Source of the DNA: Sacculina carcini
Taxonomy: Eukaryota > Arthropoda > Thecostraca > Sacculinidae
Assembly (NCBI GenBank): GCA_916048095.2
Contig: OU696576.1
Coordinates: 3,016,501 to 3,080,500, forward strand
Reading direction: 5' to 3'
DNA: 64,000 bases
The position numbers were made by a program, and so were the translations under genes. This document shows positions 44,505 to 54,994 of this stretch, piece by piece. Within the stretch, counting starts at the first letter, position 1. Every line of letters begins with the position of its first letter. Under the pieces are notes generated by a model. It did no database searches, had not been told where the DNA came from, and saw only the letters and a program-made list of their open reading frames with translations.

Positions 44505-45200
44505 ATACAGTCCCTTGTTCTTTTTCGTCTTGATTATTGCAGCTCACTCCACTACATTCTTACCAACAAATCCCTGAATATCCTTAAAAAAATAACCAAT
44601 CAATCCTGTCGTTTTGTGCACCTTCACCTTGCCGTCATACCTCTCAATTATTGTTCCAATTCCACTGGCTTCCCATCATTCCTAGGATTCATTTTCGGCT
44701 GTGTTGTCTCATATATAAAATTCTGCACAATAGCTCTTCCCCGTCCTATCTTTTTTATCTTCTAGTTTCTTCTAGTGACTTTAATCCTCGTGTTCATCGT
44801 CCTTTATCCTGTCCTCGCGCTATCAACGAGTCACCTTGGTCCGCAAAATCCTTTTCTTTCTATGCGCCTCGGGTCTACAATGATCTTCCTTCCTCAATCA
44901 CTTCCTCTTCATCCTTCAGTAGATTTTCCTCCTCACTTCGTGAATATCTTTTTGCTAAATCTTTTGATCCCACTTATCGCACTCTTACACCTTACGCTTC
45001 CCTATGACTCTAATTTACAATTACTTATGTTTTTATTTATTTTCATTATATTTATCTCCATTTTTTTCCTTTCTGTGAATTTTCTACTTCTTTTCTCACA
45101 TCTTGATATCGTGTACTGTTGTTTCCCATTCTTGTCTCTTTCGCGCTTGTTTCTATGTGAGCGCTATACAAATACCTTGTTGTTGTTGTTGTTGTTGTTG
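44505..45200 (+). mobile_element. LINE 3' fragment (CR1/L2-like RT C-terminus)
   Basis: A translated stretch reads FRLDYCSSLHYIL, then FHWLPIIPRIHFRLCCLIYK and FYAPRVYNDLPSSI, the end of a CR1/L2/Rex1-type reverse transcriptase, with one frame change near 44650. The 3' UTR ends gagcgctatacaaatacctt and a (TTG)n tail at 45177-45200. It is 5'-truncated. Confidence 0.85.
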
Positions 45201-45254
45201 TCTCGTCGCAATAGTAACCGAAATTGACAATGTTAATTGAAAAACTATATTCAT

Positions 45255-45417
45255 GTCTGATTTTTTAGCAAGGCCCCCACTAATCGGAGACCCTAGGAGG
45301 CCGCCTGGCTTGCCGATGCCTGAGGCCGGCCCTGAAAACAGTACATGGCCCTTCGAAACAAGTCATGTACCTGGAAACAAATGAGTTCGTGTCCCTGCGC
45401 CCCTGGATCCGCCCCTG
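45255..45417 (-). mobile_element. Two truncated hAT MITE ends
   Basis: Read on the minus strand, CAGGGCCGGCCTCAGGC begins at 45334 and CAGGGGCGGATCCAGGG begins at 45417, both typical of hAT termini. Their partner ends and TSDs were not found. Confidence 0.45.
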
Positions 45418-45805
45418 CTCATAAGTAATCCGTATATGAGCGATTGGATATAACGGAGAACCATATTAAAGCGATTCGCCGCTTACAAATCATTTTTCTA
45501 TCGATGATGTGCAAGTGATGAGTAATAAAATAACTAAGTATAGTTAGCACACAAATAACCGCATATCGCCACGTATAAAACAAAAACTGTATACATTTTT
45601 AAATGAAATACTTGAAATGATTATTTCACACGGTTACTATCCTTGTACACAACTGTCTAGCTAAATTCACGTGATATTTTCAATGATGCCGTGAATATAT
45701 CAAAAATACATCTGCGCAGAGAATGACACCAAGATTTTAAAATTATTTCAGAAGTGCGTCCAACCACAAGCGACTGGGCAGCATCGCTTTGGTAGCGTTT
45801 CTCAC

Positions 45806-45985
45806 CCGAATTACTCTGGCGATGCGAGTAAGTTGAAGATTGGAGTTAGTGTCAGACATGACGCTGCTGGTGTGACTGTGAGTGTGACGTAGTCTTTGGG
45901 CGTGCTCCAACTCCGGCTCGTAGGTGTCGGCGAGACTGATCCTCTCAGCGATCAGCAAGTGGCTTGTAGAATTATTGGCTGCCGT
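45806..45985 (-). CDS. CNGA-like: CNG channel, probable upstream exon
   Basis: 180 bp, phase 0 both ends, acceptor tttcaccag and donor GTGAGA. It ends LQLTRIARVIR, which joins AVQFWKRKKW in the next exon in the same way the RLARVV-type helix leads into RPDSF in CNGA proteins. The upstream border is less certain because the frame is open beyond it. Confidence 0.68.
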
Positions 45986-46154
45986 CTGGTGAAACACAAC
46001 CAGAGCTGGGGTACAACCGTGCTTATGTTACCAACATCAACACCAACAGGGTATTTTATAGCGCATATCAGCCGCACATTCGCAAGCCATGAAGCGGGGA
46101 TTCATAATGGTGATAAATCAGAAGAATAAAAGCAAAAATGCAGATACTGTATAA

Positions 46155-46547
46155 ACGGATGTGTCATCAAAAGCTAGAAGACTTACGGAAAAAGTGACTG
46201 CATTGTTATACTACATTTGAGAAAGGCGTACTTTCGGGTGCATGTTGACCCCGAGCTATCGAATTACCAAACGATGAGTGTGCAAGGGAAAATATACGAC
46301 TTGGATACGGACTTAGCGTCGCTTCATTTATCATGAACGCTACTTGCGATTATGTGTTGGCTCAGAACGTCATAATTCAAGACTCGGCTTCATCATATAT
46401 TCACAAGGTCTTTGTTGATGAGTCAGTAATAAGAGCAGGAAAGGATAAAGAGCAGTTTAGTCAGTTTGGCTTGGTGTGCAAGGCAGCTTCGCAAGCCAAT
46501 CCGGCGTATTGCGTATTAACACTTAGGCTCCGGAAGGAGGCCATGAC
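46155..46547 (+). pseudogene. RT fragment of the LTR lineage
   Basis: Pieces resemble the RT at 24.6-25.0 kb: CHQKLEDL, FRVHVDPELS, SYIHKVFVDES and FGLVCKAASQ. The catalytic YIDD is replaced by YIHK. It is cut on the right by the hAT-like fragment at 46548. Confidence 0.72.
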
Positions 46548-46782
46548 TAGATATGCAAAACACCGTTTTTTGTGCGTTTTTTGTGTGCAAAAAAACATGT
46601 TTTTTAGTTTTGTTTTTTTTTTATGTTTTTTTAGAATTAGCCCCAATAGTCATCGGATGTTGGATTTTAGTACATAGAAACGAGTTTAATTGACGTTGTG
46701 TACATATTTACGTGTATTATTTCAAAGATAAATTAATAACAGTACAAAAAATATTTATCAATTAATATCCCAGGAGACTGTA
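46548..46782 (+). mobile_element. Third, truncated copy of the hAT-like element
   Basis: Begins tagatatgcaaaa and follows 12658-12900 closely (ccatcggatgttgg-type and acgagtttaattgacgtt blocks), then stops after ggagactgt. Confidence 0.85.
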
Positions 46783-46866
46783 TACGCTTATATCGTGAGA
46801 TGTGGAAGTAATGTGTTGAATGTTCAAGATACTCAAGTCACACAAATCCAATGAAAAGTGTGAATC

Positions 46867-46904
46867 TGTGGTGGTTCTGTAGAACACAATGTGAGCCGTA
46901 TGTT

Positions 46905-46937
<33 letters not shown>

Positions 46938-47228
46938 AACTTGCTAGAGTGTGTATGTGTGAGCTGTGTGAATGAGCGTGTCTCAATGGTTCAGTATGTC
47001 ATGTTCGTGTCTGCATATGCGCGTCTCTGAGTGTGTGTATGCGTGTGTGTGTGTGTGCCTCAGGTTGTCGAGGTTGTGTTGACGGTGTATATCTGAATGA
47101 GTATGTGTGTTGGTGTGTATCGGTATATAAGTTCGTGTTATCCTATCGTTTGAGGCTGATTATACCGATAGCTGAAGCGCTGTCAATATAAAGACCAGTT
47201 GATTTCTGTATGTGGACCGTTCACCACA
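46867..47228 (+). repeat. 5' LTR (362 bp)
   Basis: Contains a 27-base (TG)n run at 46911-46937. A degenerate primer-binding site (tagtaccccgagtg) follows it near 47231. Confidence 0.92.
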
Positions 47229-47308
47229 TTTAGTACCCCGAGTGATTGCTTCATCTTTTGCGACACCTATTTGAACTTGTACTCATTTCAGTCGTCAACT
47301 CTATCAGC

Positions 47309-48133
47309 ATGCAGAACTCAGGTGAGCTCACAGATTCAATGCAGCAGGTTTCGAGTCCGTTTGTTTCTGCCCATGTGGGAGTGAAACCACCTCCTTTCAT
47401 GCCAGAGTCTGTGGCTGGATGGAGTGCTGTCCTGGAGGCACAATTTCATCTAGCCAGAATCACATCGGAAGAAACACGTTTTTTTTCATGCGATGGCTGC
47501 ACTGCCTCCAGATGTGGCCGCCCGACTCAGTCCACAAGTTTTCGCTAGTCACAAATATTCGGAGCTCAAACAGGCTTTGCAGAACAAATCGATAAATCCA
47601 AAGCTTAAGTGATCGAAGAACTGATGTCGAGAATGCCACTACCAGGTCGACCGTCTGAGGCGCTGGCAGATCTTCAGAGGATAGCGCAAAAAGCTGGTGC
47701 AGGTGAAGACATAGTGAAGTATTGGTTCTTGAAATATCTGCCTACGGCCGTCGCTGCAGCTTTAGCGGCGCAACAGGACTTGAAAATCGAACACATGGGC
47801 CCAATAGCAGACGAATCGGTGCCGCTGATACAGACAGAACCATGTTTTGCGGCACAATCGGAAAGTATGGGGAGGACAGTAGCTCGCTCTAGCAGAGGGT
47901 ACACCTCGCCACAAAATCAAACTAGTACCAACCATTACTTGATACCGAGGGAGCTGCGACGATTTTTCGAGGCTCAACGACCACAAGTGTGTAGAGCACA
48001 CATTTACTTTGGAAATAAGGCTCGCACATGCAAAGTATGGTGCAAATGGCCTACAAAAAGACCTGGGATCAAGTTAGAGCCGTCATCTCGCACTGTGTCA
48101 CCGTCGCGCCAAGCATCTGTGTCGGAAAACTGA
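47309..48133 (+). pseudogene. Gypsy gag, frameshifted
   Basis: The ATG at 47309 opens MQNSGELTD. The capsid-like part (ESVAGWSAVLEAQFHLARI) is similar in layout to the gag of the 14-kb element. A run of eight T at 47479-47486 shifts the frame, and a second shift lies near 47590. From 47609 the frame is open to 48133 and ends with a Cys-His motif (CRAHIYFGNKARTCKVWC), the same style as in the 14-kb gag. Confidence 0.83.
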
Positions 48134-51100
48134 GCAGGCAGATGAACGTGAAAGCGACCACTCATCTGCCACTAGTACAAGTCGCCACACGAATATTTCT
48201 TCGCCCAGTGACATTCATCGTAGACACAGGTGCTGGTGTGTCACTCATGCCGAAACGCCTGGTGGCAGACAGACATCTATACCCATCGCCAGTTCGAATT
48301 ACCGCCGCCAACGGTCAAACAATTTCAGTATATGGTCAACTGCAACTACAGGTCGAAATTCGTGGTCTGCGGCGAACATTCAATTGGTCGTTTGTCGTAG
48401 CCGACATTGTCACTCCTCTTCTGGGGACGGCGCACCACAACTTGATATTAGACTGCGGAAGGTGCGAGCTGCGTGATTCAAACACTGAGCTGGCCGTGTC
48501 GTGCAAAAAGTCATCAACGTTTTCATGTGGCATCATCATCAACGATTTGACCGCTTTTCCAAAAGAAATTCGCCCTATAGTACAACGGTATCAGTCCGTC
48601 ATATCGTCTGCACCGAGTGGACCGCCTGTAAACGCCCCTGCAGCGAAGCTGGTTGTTCACAGCATTGAAACAGGCAGCGCCACACCAGTGTATGCTTCAC
48701 CGCGGCGTCTAGCTCCGGAACGAGAGAAAACCGCAAAACAAGCATTCAACGTTCTACTGAAAAATGGCACCGTGCGCCCGTCTTGCTCACCGTGGGCATC
48801 ACCTCTGCACCTCGTCCCGAAAAAGTCACCAGGTAAGTGGAGAATTACAGGCGACTATCGTGCGCTAAACACAAAAACAATACCAGATCGCTATCCGCTT
48901 CCACACATTCAAAATCTTTCATCCAAATTGCACGGTATGCAAATTTTTAGCAAAATTGATCTCCTTCGTGCATATTATAACATTCCAGTACAAGAATAAG
49001 ACATTCCTAAGACGGCAGTCACAACACCTTTCGGAATGTTCGAATATTTGTATTTACCTATGGGACTGAGAAATTCAGGAGCCACCTTTCAAAGATTCAT
49101 GGACTCAGCTTCTCGGGAATTGAATTGTGTATTTATTTATTTAGACGATGTTCTGGTGTATTCTCCAAATGAAGAAAACCACAAGAAGCATTTGGAGGCC
49201 GTTTTTGCAGTACTTGACAGGTACAAACTAAAACTGGCTCCCGAAAAATGTACATTTTACCAAAAACACGTCCAATTTTTAGGTCACCATGTGTCAGCTG
49301 AAGGTGTGTCACCACCCAAAGAACGTGTGTCAGCCATCATGGACCTGCCTCTTCCAGAAGACGCAGCTGAGCTGAGACGCATACTTGGCATGGTAGGATT
49401 TTTTCGTAGAATGGTGCCGCGATTTGCGCATATTACGTTTCCTCTCACAGAGATCTTGCGACTTCAACCGTAATCCAAATGTCTCGAATGGAACTCGGAG
49501 GCAGAAGCTGCGTTCACGGAGACTAAACAAGCGTTGCAGTCAGCGTGCACACTTGTCCATCCGTGTATGAAAATTAGACAGTTCCAGCTCGTGACTGACT
49601 GTTCTGGATATGCTGCAGGTGCTGCGCTCTATCAACTAGTGCAAGGCCATCCGAAACCAATATCATTTATTTCCAAAAAACTTTCAGAACCACAGAGAAA
49701 ATATTCCACGTACGATCGTGAATTGTTAGCTGCTTATCTTGCAGTTCAGCACTTTCGTCACTTGCTCGAGGGCCAGCATGTAGAATTATTTACGGATCAC
49801 AAACCCATGGAAAGTGCGTTCAGAAGCACAAAATCAACCAAATCTGATCGACAGCAAAGATACTGGAGCTTCATCACTGAGTATGTCTCAAATGTCCACC
49901 ATGTACGAGGTGCAGACAATGTCGTTGCCGATTGCTTATCACGTAACATCAACAGTGTGAGTGTCGATGTTTGTGATCTACCCAGTATATCTAAGGCTCA
50001 GAGCGTAGACGATGAAGTGCAGTCATTGAAATCGAGGTTAAAAATTGTTCAATTGAATGAAAATCTTAACCTATTATGTGAAACTTCGTCGATGCAGCCG
50101 AGACCGTATCTGCCCAAGGAATGCCGACTGACTGTGTTTAAACAGCTCCGCGAGTTCTCACATCCAGGTATGCAAGGCAGTGTGTGACTTTTGAAGTCTA
50201 GGTATTTTTGGCCCGGCCTTGACAAATATGTGAAATTGTGGGTGAAATCTTGCCTGGATTGTCAAAAATCCAAGGTACACCGCCACACGAAAGCACCACT
50301 CTCGCCATTTTCGATGCCGTGTTCCAGATTTGAGGTGGTTCATGTTGACATTGTCGGCCCGCTGCCGCCATGCACCGCACCTGGCCAGACATTTGCTTCA
50401 CCGTACAGGTACTTGCTTACGTGCATCGATAGAGCGTCTCGTTGGGTTGAAGCAGCGCCTTTAACGAGTATCACTGCCGTGTCTGTCGCAAGTGCATTTT
50501 TTTCCGCATGGGTGTCTGGCTTTGGTGTGCCTCTGCACATAATAACAGACCTTGGCCCCCAATTCGAAGCTGCACTCATGACATCCTTGGCGCAGACCGT
50601 CGGCTTTCACCGATTGAGAACGACCTCATATCACCCGCAGTCAAATGGATTAATCGAGAGAGTACACCGAGTGTAGAAAACCGCCACCGTCGCCGGACGA
50701 CAGGAGTGGATGTACGCTTTACCTGCTGTACTGCTGGGTATTCGGATGTTGCCGGCTGAGACGGGTTTCTCTCCCTTCACAGCTATCACAGGTGCACAAC
50801 TTTTATGTCCGCGGGTCAGCATAGATCCAGCGTTACCATCAGCAGAGCGCCACGACTTTGTGCAGCAGCTGGTGCGGCATATGCGCCAAATAGATTTCTA
50901 CTCACTGTCAGCTGGCAGCGCACATCGCACCAAAGCGACGTATGTGCCACACGACTTGTCTACCGGTACACATGTGTGGGTTTGCGTAGATAGAGTTCGA
51001 CAGCCACTGGAGGCTCCATATCGTGGCCCATTTCGGGTGGTACAACGAACATCACATGTGTTTCAGATCGAGTTACCTACTGGAGAAATTGTCGCGGTGT

Positions 51101-51444
51101 CCATAGAACGCCTGAAACCGGCTTACTTACCGCAACCATCACAGTACCAGCATTCTAAGCCTCGCTCTGTGCTGTCCGACGGGCCGTCTTGCGTGCAGAA
51201 TGATTCAAGTGAACCAACTGCACCCGATACCACCGCCTCTGCGAGAGCACGTCAAAGCAGGAACACACAATCTCCGACTGGTGTAACTATCTCAAATGAC
51301 GCAACTGCAACTGCTCTGTCGACACCTGGTCCGCAGTTATTGACTGCCGACCGCACTGGCTCAGGGCTGCTGCAGTCCACAAAAAGTACACGTTCAGGAC
51401 GCAAGGTGCGTTTCCGTGCTGATCCAGACTTTGTATATGTTTGA
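48028..51444 (+). pseudogene. Gypsy pol, one frame with four stop codons
   Basis: The frame is continuous from protease to the integrase tail, with in-frame stops only at 48997 (TAA), 49471 (TAA), 50185 (TGA) and 50674 (TAG). Protease DTGA is near 48223. Reverse transcriptase has YLDDVLVYS near 49135, RNase H has TDCSGYAAGAALY, and integrase has HVDIVGPL, ITDLGPQFE and GLIERVHR. Catalytic residues of every domain are present. No frameshift was seen in 3.4 kb, which differs from the gag of the same copy. Confidence 0.92.
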
Positions 51445-51749
51445 TGTTCTATCAGTGAAATGTTGCTGTATGTGTTTTGTGAATATTCACTAGATGCTAA
51501 TGTTATTCAACGGTGATATTTGCAGGACTTCCCATGATGTGCTTGTGCGTGTTATGTAATGACTATTTCTATTATATTCACACATGCTGTTTTGTATGGT
51601 CACCTTTCTGCAGTTGTTTCTATGCAGGTATCAGAAGCACGGAATGACATGATTTCATTGTATATGTGTACCGCTGTCATGCCTTGTCCACTTATCCGCA
51701 CCTCAAGTGCGACCTTGTCAGTGTGCTCCGCAACTGGGGCGGCATGTAT

Positions 51750-51787
51750 TGTGGTGGTTCTGTAGAACACAATATGAGCCGTATGTT

Positions 51788-51856
<69 letters not shown>

Positions 51857-52143
51857 CTTGCTAGAGTGTGTATGTGTGAACTGTGTGTGAATAAGCGTGT
51901 CTCAATGGTTCAGTATGTCATGCTCGTGTCTGTATATGCGCGTCTCTGTGTGTGTGTATGCGTGTGTGTGTGCCTCAGGTTGTCGAGGGTGTGTTGACGG
52001 TGTATATCTGAATGAGTATGTGTGTTGGTGTGTATCGGTATATAAGTTCGTGTTATCCTATCGTTTGAGGCTGATTCTACCGATAGCTGAAGCGCTGTCA
52101 ATATAAAGACCAGTTGATTTCTGTATGTGGACCGTTCACCACA
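51750..52143 (+). repeat. 3' LTR (394 bp)
   Basis: As the 5' LTR but with a (TG)n run of about 63 bases at 51792-51854. Confidence 0.92.
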
Positions 52144-53301
52144 AATCTAAAACCTCAGTTTAGCCTGCAGCTCTCTAAGATGCTCAAAACAATCAATAGA
52201 CACATAACCGTAAGAAAAACACAATGTTTCTCACCAAGGATAAATCAATACTTGCACTAGTCAAAAGCACTTACCAAACTACAGCCGAAGATGTCCCGCA
52301 AGTCTCACAGAAAAACCACTAATAATTCCTTCACAGGGATTAACACTCACTTTTGAGTCATAACATTTTTCAGTCGATTCCATTTGAGCTTGCGCACACA
52401 GTAACACATGCCCATTTGTAATAACAATAGCGTTATTTTCAGAACTGCGTTGTCACCATAGCGGTGCCCACTGAGCGGTGTCTAGCAAACCTAAGGAAGG
52501 ACAGGTCAGAATAAGAGGACGAAACGTTAGGCTTCCTCTACAAGGCTCGCGCCCGTCTAGATCTAGTGTCCCACCACTCATCTAGCTCTTCAGCACTTTT
52601 AGCCCCGCTGCTGTTGCTGTGTGTGCCAGAGACGTCAAGCAGAGACTGTGTGTGCCGTGAGCGAATTGCATTATCAGCCACGACAAATCGCCAGCCACGC
52701 ACTCACCACTGACCGATGTCAAGTTATGAGCTATCGACCACAATTTCGTTCGCGTGCGTGTGTGTACGTGTGTGCGAACATGCTCTCACGCAACGCAATA
52801 TTGGGAGAAATGTTGGTTATTGCAGTACATGAGATATTAAGTCTACTCACTTATATAAGCACGCAAACTGTCCAAGAACACAATATAAGTATGTCAAGAA
52901 CGCAGTTCTTATATAAGAACACAAGATGTTTTATTTTCGTTTGTCTTATTTTCGTTTTTTTGTCTTAATTTCCTTTTTATTTCGTCTTAGTATATTTTTT
53001 CGTCATTTTGGTTGTTAAATATGAGGAAGTATGGGTGATTGAGACAGGGCAATTGCCCTTACATCACCCGTGCTTCTGAATTTACTTTTAAATTCAATGT
53101 CTTTTTGTTCATTTGTTCTTTCTTCCTTGGCTTCATTGTTTCGCATTGCATGCTTTTTTTTAAATATACATTAAATGTTGCCTAAAAAACAAAATAAATA
53201 AAACACCCAAACACGCATGCACACATGTCACATGCTCGACCTAGCAATGCTATTTTGTTGTGTGAAACCGTTATGTGGTGATGTTTGGCTATAGTTTTGT
53301 G
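52144..53301. other. No recognisable gene
   Basis: Unremarkable AT-rich sequence. A short imperfect palindrome (gggtgat ... gggcaattgccc ... atcaccc) lies near 53031-53070. Confidence 0.5.
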
Positions 53302-53625
53302 CAGAGCCGTAGCAACCGCCCCCCGTACCCCCCGGCCGGGGGGCCCCCGAGTGTTGAGGGGCCCCGTTGCTTCACGTATAACATTGAAATTTATCATAAT
53401 ATGTATAACCTTTACCTTTTTGCTCAGATGTTTTCACCTGAGCTTGTATTATCTGATTATGTATAATACATAAATTCATTATTTGATGGTTTATTTATAA
53501 TGGGGGCCCCAAGTGTTGCCTTCGGGGGGCCCCAAGTGTTGCCTTCGGGGGTCCCAAGTGCTGCCTTCGGGAGGGGCCCCAAGTGTTGCCTTCGGGGGGC
53601 CTCATAAGTCCTCGCAACGGCTCTG
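53302..53625. mobile_element. hAT MITE, 324 bp, with internal tandem repeats
   Basis: Ends CAGAGCCGTAGCAACC and, inward on the minus strand, CAGAGCCGTTGCGAGG. The exact 8-bp TSD gttttgtg is at 53294-53301 and 53626-53633. Non-coding. Confidence 0.95.
53502..53606. repeat. Tandem repeat, about 23-25 bp x 4, inside the MITE
   Basis: Units of the form ccccaagtgttgccttcggg occur four times with small changes, next to C/G runs. Confidence 0.9.
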
Positions 53626-54030
53626 GTTTTGTGTCTATATGTGATTGATATAATGACCCTCAGTGCACAATCATTCAGTGTCATTTATTTAATTATTTAA
53701 GTCTCTATTTTGTTAAAATTGTGTCATGCGCTTGTGTCCCTTGTGCTTGTGTTATATGCTTTCTGTGTCTGATTTTTGGCAATATACATGTCTGTGTGAA
53801 AAAACACCCACCCACACATATACACGTCTTGCATTAGCCAGTTTTTATGTAGAAACCTAGGGCTGCTGAATACTGAATAATATTTATTTGTCCTTGTTAT
53901 GAACAAATATGCAGAAATACAGAATGAAAACGTGCCAATACATTGTGTGGCCACCGGAAATATATTATCTTACATGAAATATTTAATAAATGAATCATGA
54001 AAGCGGGCTTATCATATACAAATACCATAA

Positions 54031-54222
54031 TTTAAACTAAATATAAAATACGGCAATTTAAACTAATTATAAAATACGGCAATTTAAACTAAATTTATAA
54101 TACCGCAATTTAAACTAAATTTATAATACCGCAATTTAAACTAAATTTATAATACCGCAATTGAAACTAAATTTAAAATACCGCAATTTAAACTTAATTT
54201 AAAATACCGCAATTTGTATCGC
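54031..54222. repeat. AT-rich minisatellite, about 26 bp x 7
   Basis: Unit like aaactaaatttataatacc plus gcaattt. Early units read acggcaat and later ones accgcaat, so subtypes are ordered along the array. Confidence 0.93.
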
Positions 54223-54994
54223 AATTTATACTACTATATCCCCTATATTCAAGTTTTCTCATGTAATCCCAATTTTTTATTATTTAATCATGCTCACCCA
54301 TTGAGCACCCGATTTGTTCGTGACGTCAACATATCTGTGTTATGGCAATTGAAGAGAATTGCGTTGATTATAATTTGCGTTGCGCCAAGTAAGCCTCAGT
54401 TTGGTCTGAAACAGTCGTCCAGCTGATTTCAACTGAAATATGTGCTGTGTTTGTATAGCTTTGTGACCGGTGTTCAATTTTGTTATCCTTGTGTCGTGAT
54501 TTAAACTTTGTATCGCGCATGTATTATGTTTGTATGCCCTATATCAAATACATGTTGTTGTTGAAATACTTGTATGGATGGTTAGATTTACATAGTTGGG
54601 TATGGATACTATACTACGTGTATGTGCAGTACGATGCGTGTACGATGTACGTGCAGTGCACCTATGCACAATATATGTATGTATAGGTTTGTGTATGTGT
54701 GTGTGTGTCTGTGTGTGGTGGTATGTTCGCGCATGTGACGGTGTGAGTGCCAATGTGTCAATGAAGTTGTATTTGAGGATGTGTGGTGATGGCAAGTCTT
54801 TTAGTCCCGCGAGGGGTTGTGATGCCATTGCGTGCCTGTTCATAATTATTCAGCTTAATTGTTTAGTTCTTCTGCACAGAATTCATATCCCGAGATACTG
54901 AGCTGTGATGGTTGAAATCCTGGCCATAACGCCAATGTCATGCACAAGTTAACGTATATCAAACGTATTAGAAGAGCATTTGACGGGTCGCAAT

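Larger units (their letters stand above)
36632..45985 (-). other. CNGA-like: CNGA-type cyclic-nucleotide-gated channel gene (six exons seen; 5' end missing)
   Basis: Six minus-strand exons join into about 650 codons with consistent phases at all five introns. The product is an alpha subunit of a tetrameric plasma-membrane cation channel opened by cGMP or cAMP, used in sensory signalling. The order is N-terminal RPDSFLEKF motif, S1-S4, pore with TIGETP, S5-S6, C-linker, cyclic-nucleotide-binding domain and C-terminal leucine zipper. The leucine zipper (LQTRFARLL) and GETP pore point to CNGA, not HCN or CNGB. All donors are GT (GTGAGA, GTGAGT, GTACGT, GTGAGC, GTGAGC) and all acceptors AG. The start codon was not found. 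Confidence 0.93.
46867..52143 (+). mobile_element. Ty3/Gypsy LTR retrotransposon, decayed
   Basis: LTRs 46867-47228 (362 bp) and 51750-52143 (394 bp) begin TGTGGTGG and end ACCACA. The 4-bp TSD aatc lies at 46863-46866 and 52144-52147. The length difference comes mainly from a (GT)n run. Substitutions between the LTRs are about nine by eye. Gag and pol are in the Gypsy order, with pol in the -1 frame of gag. Confidence 0.94.
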
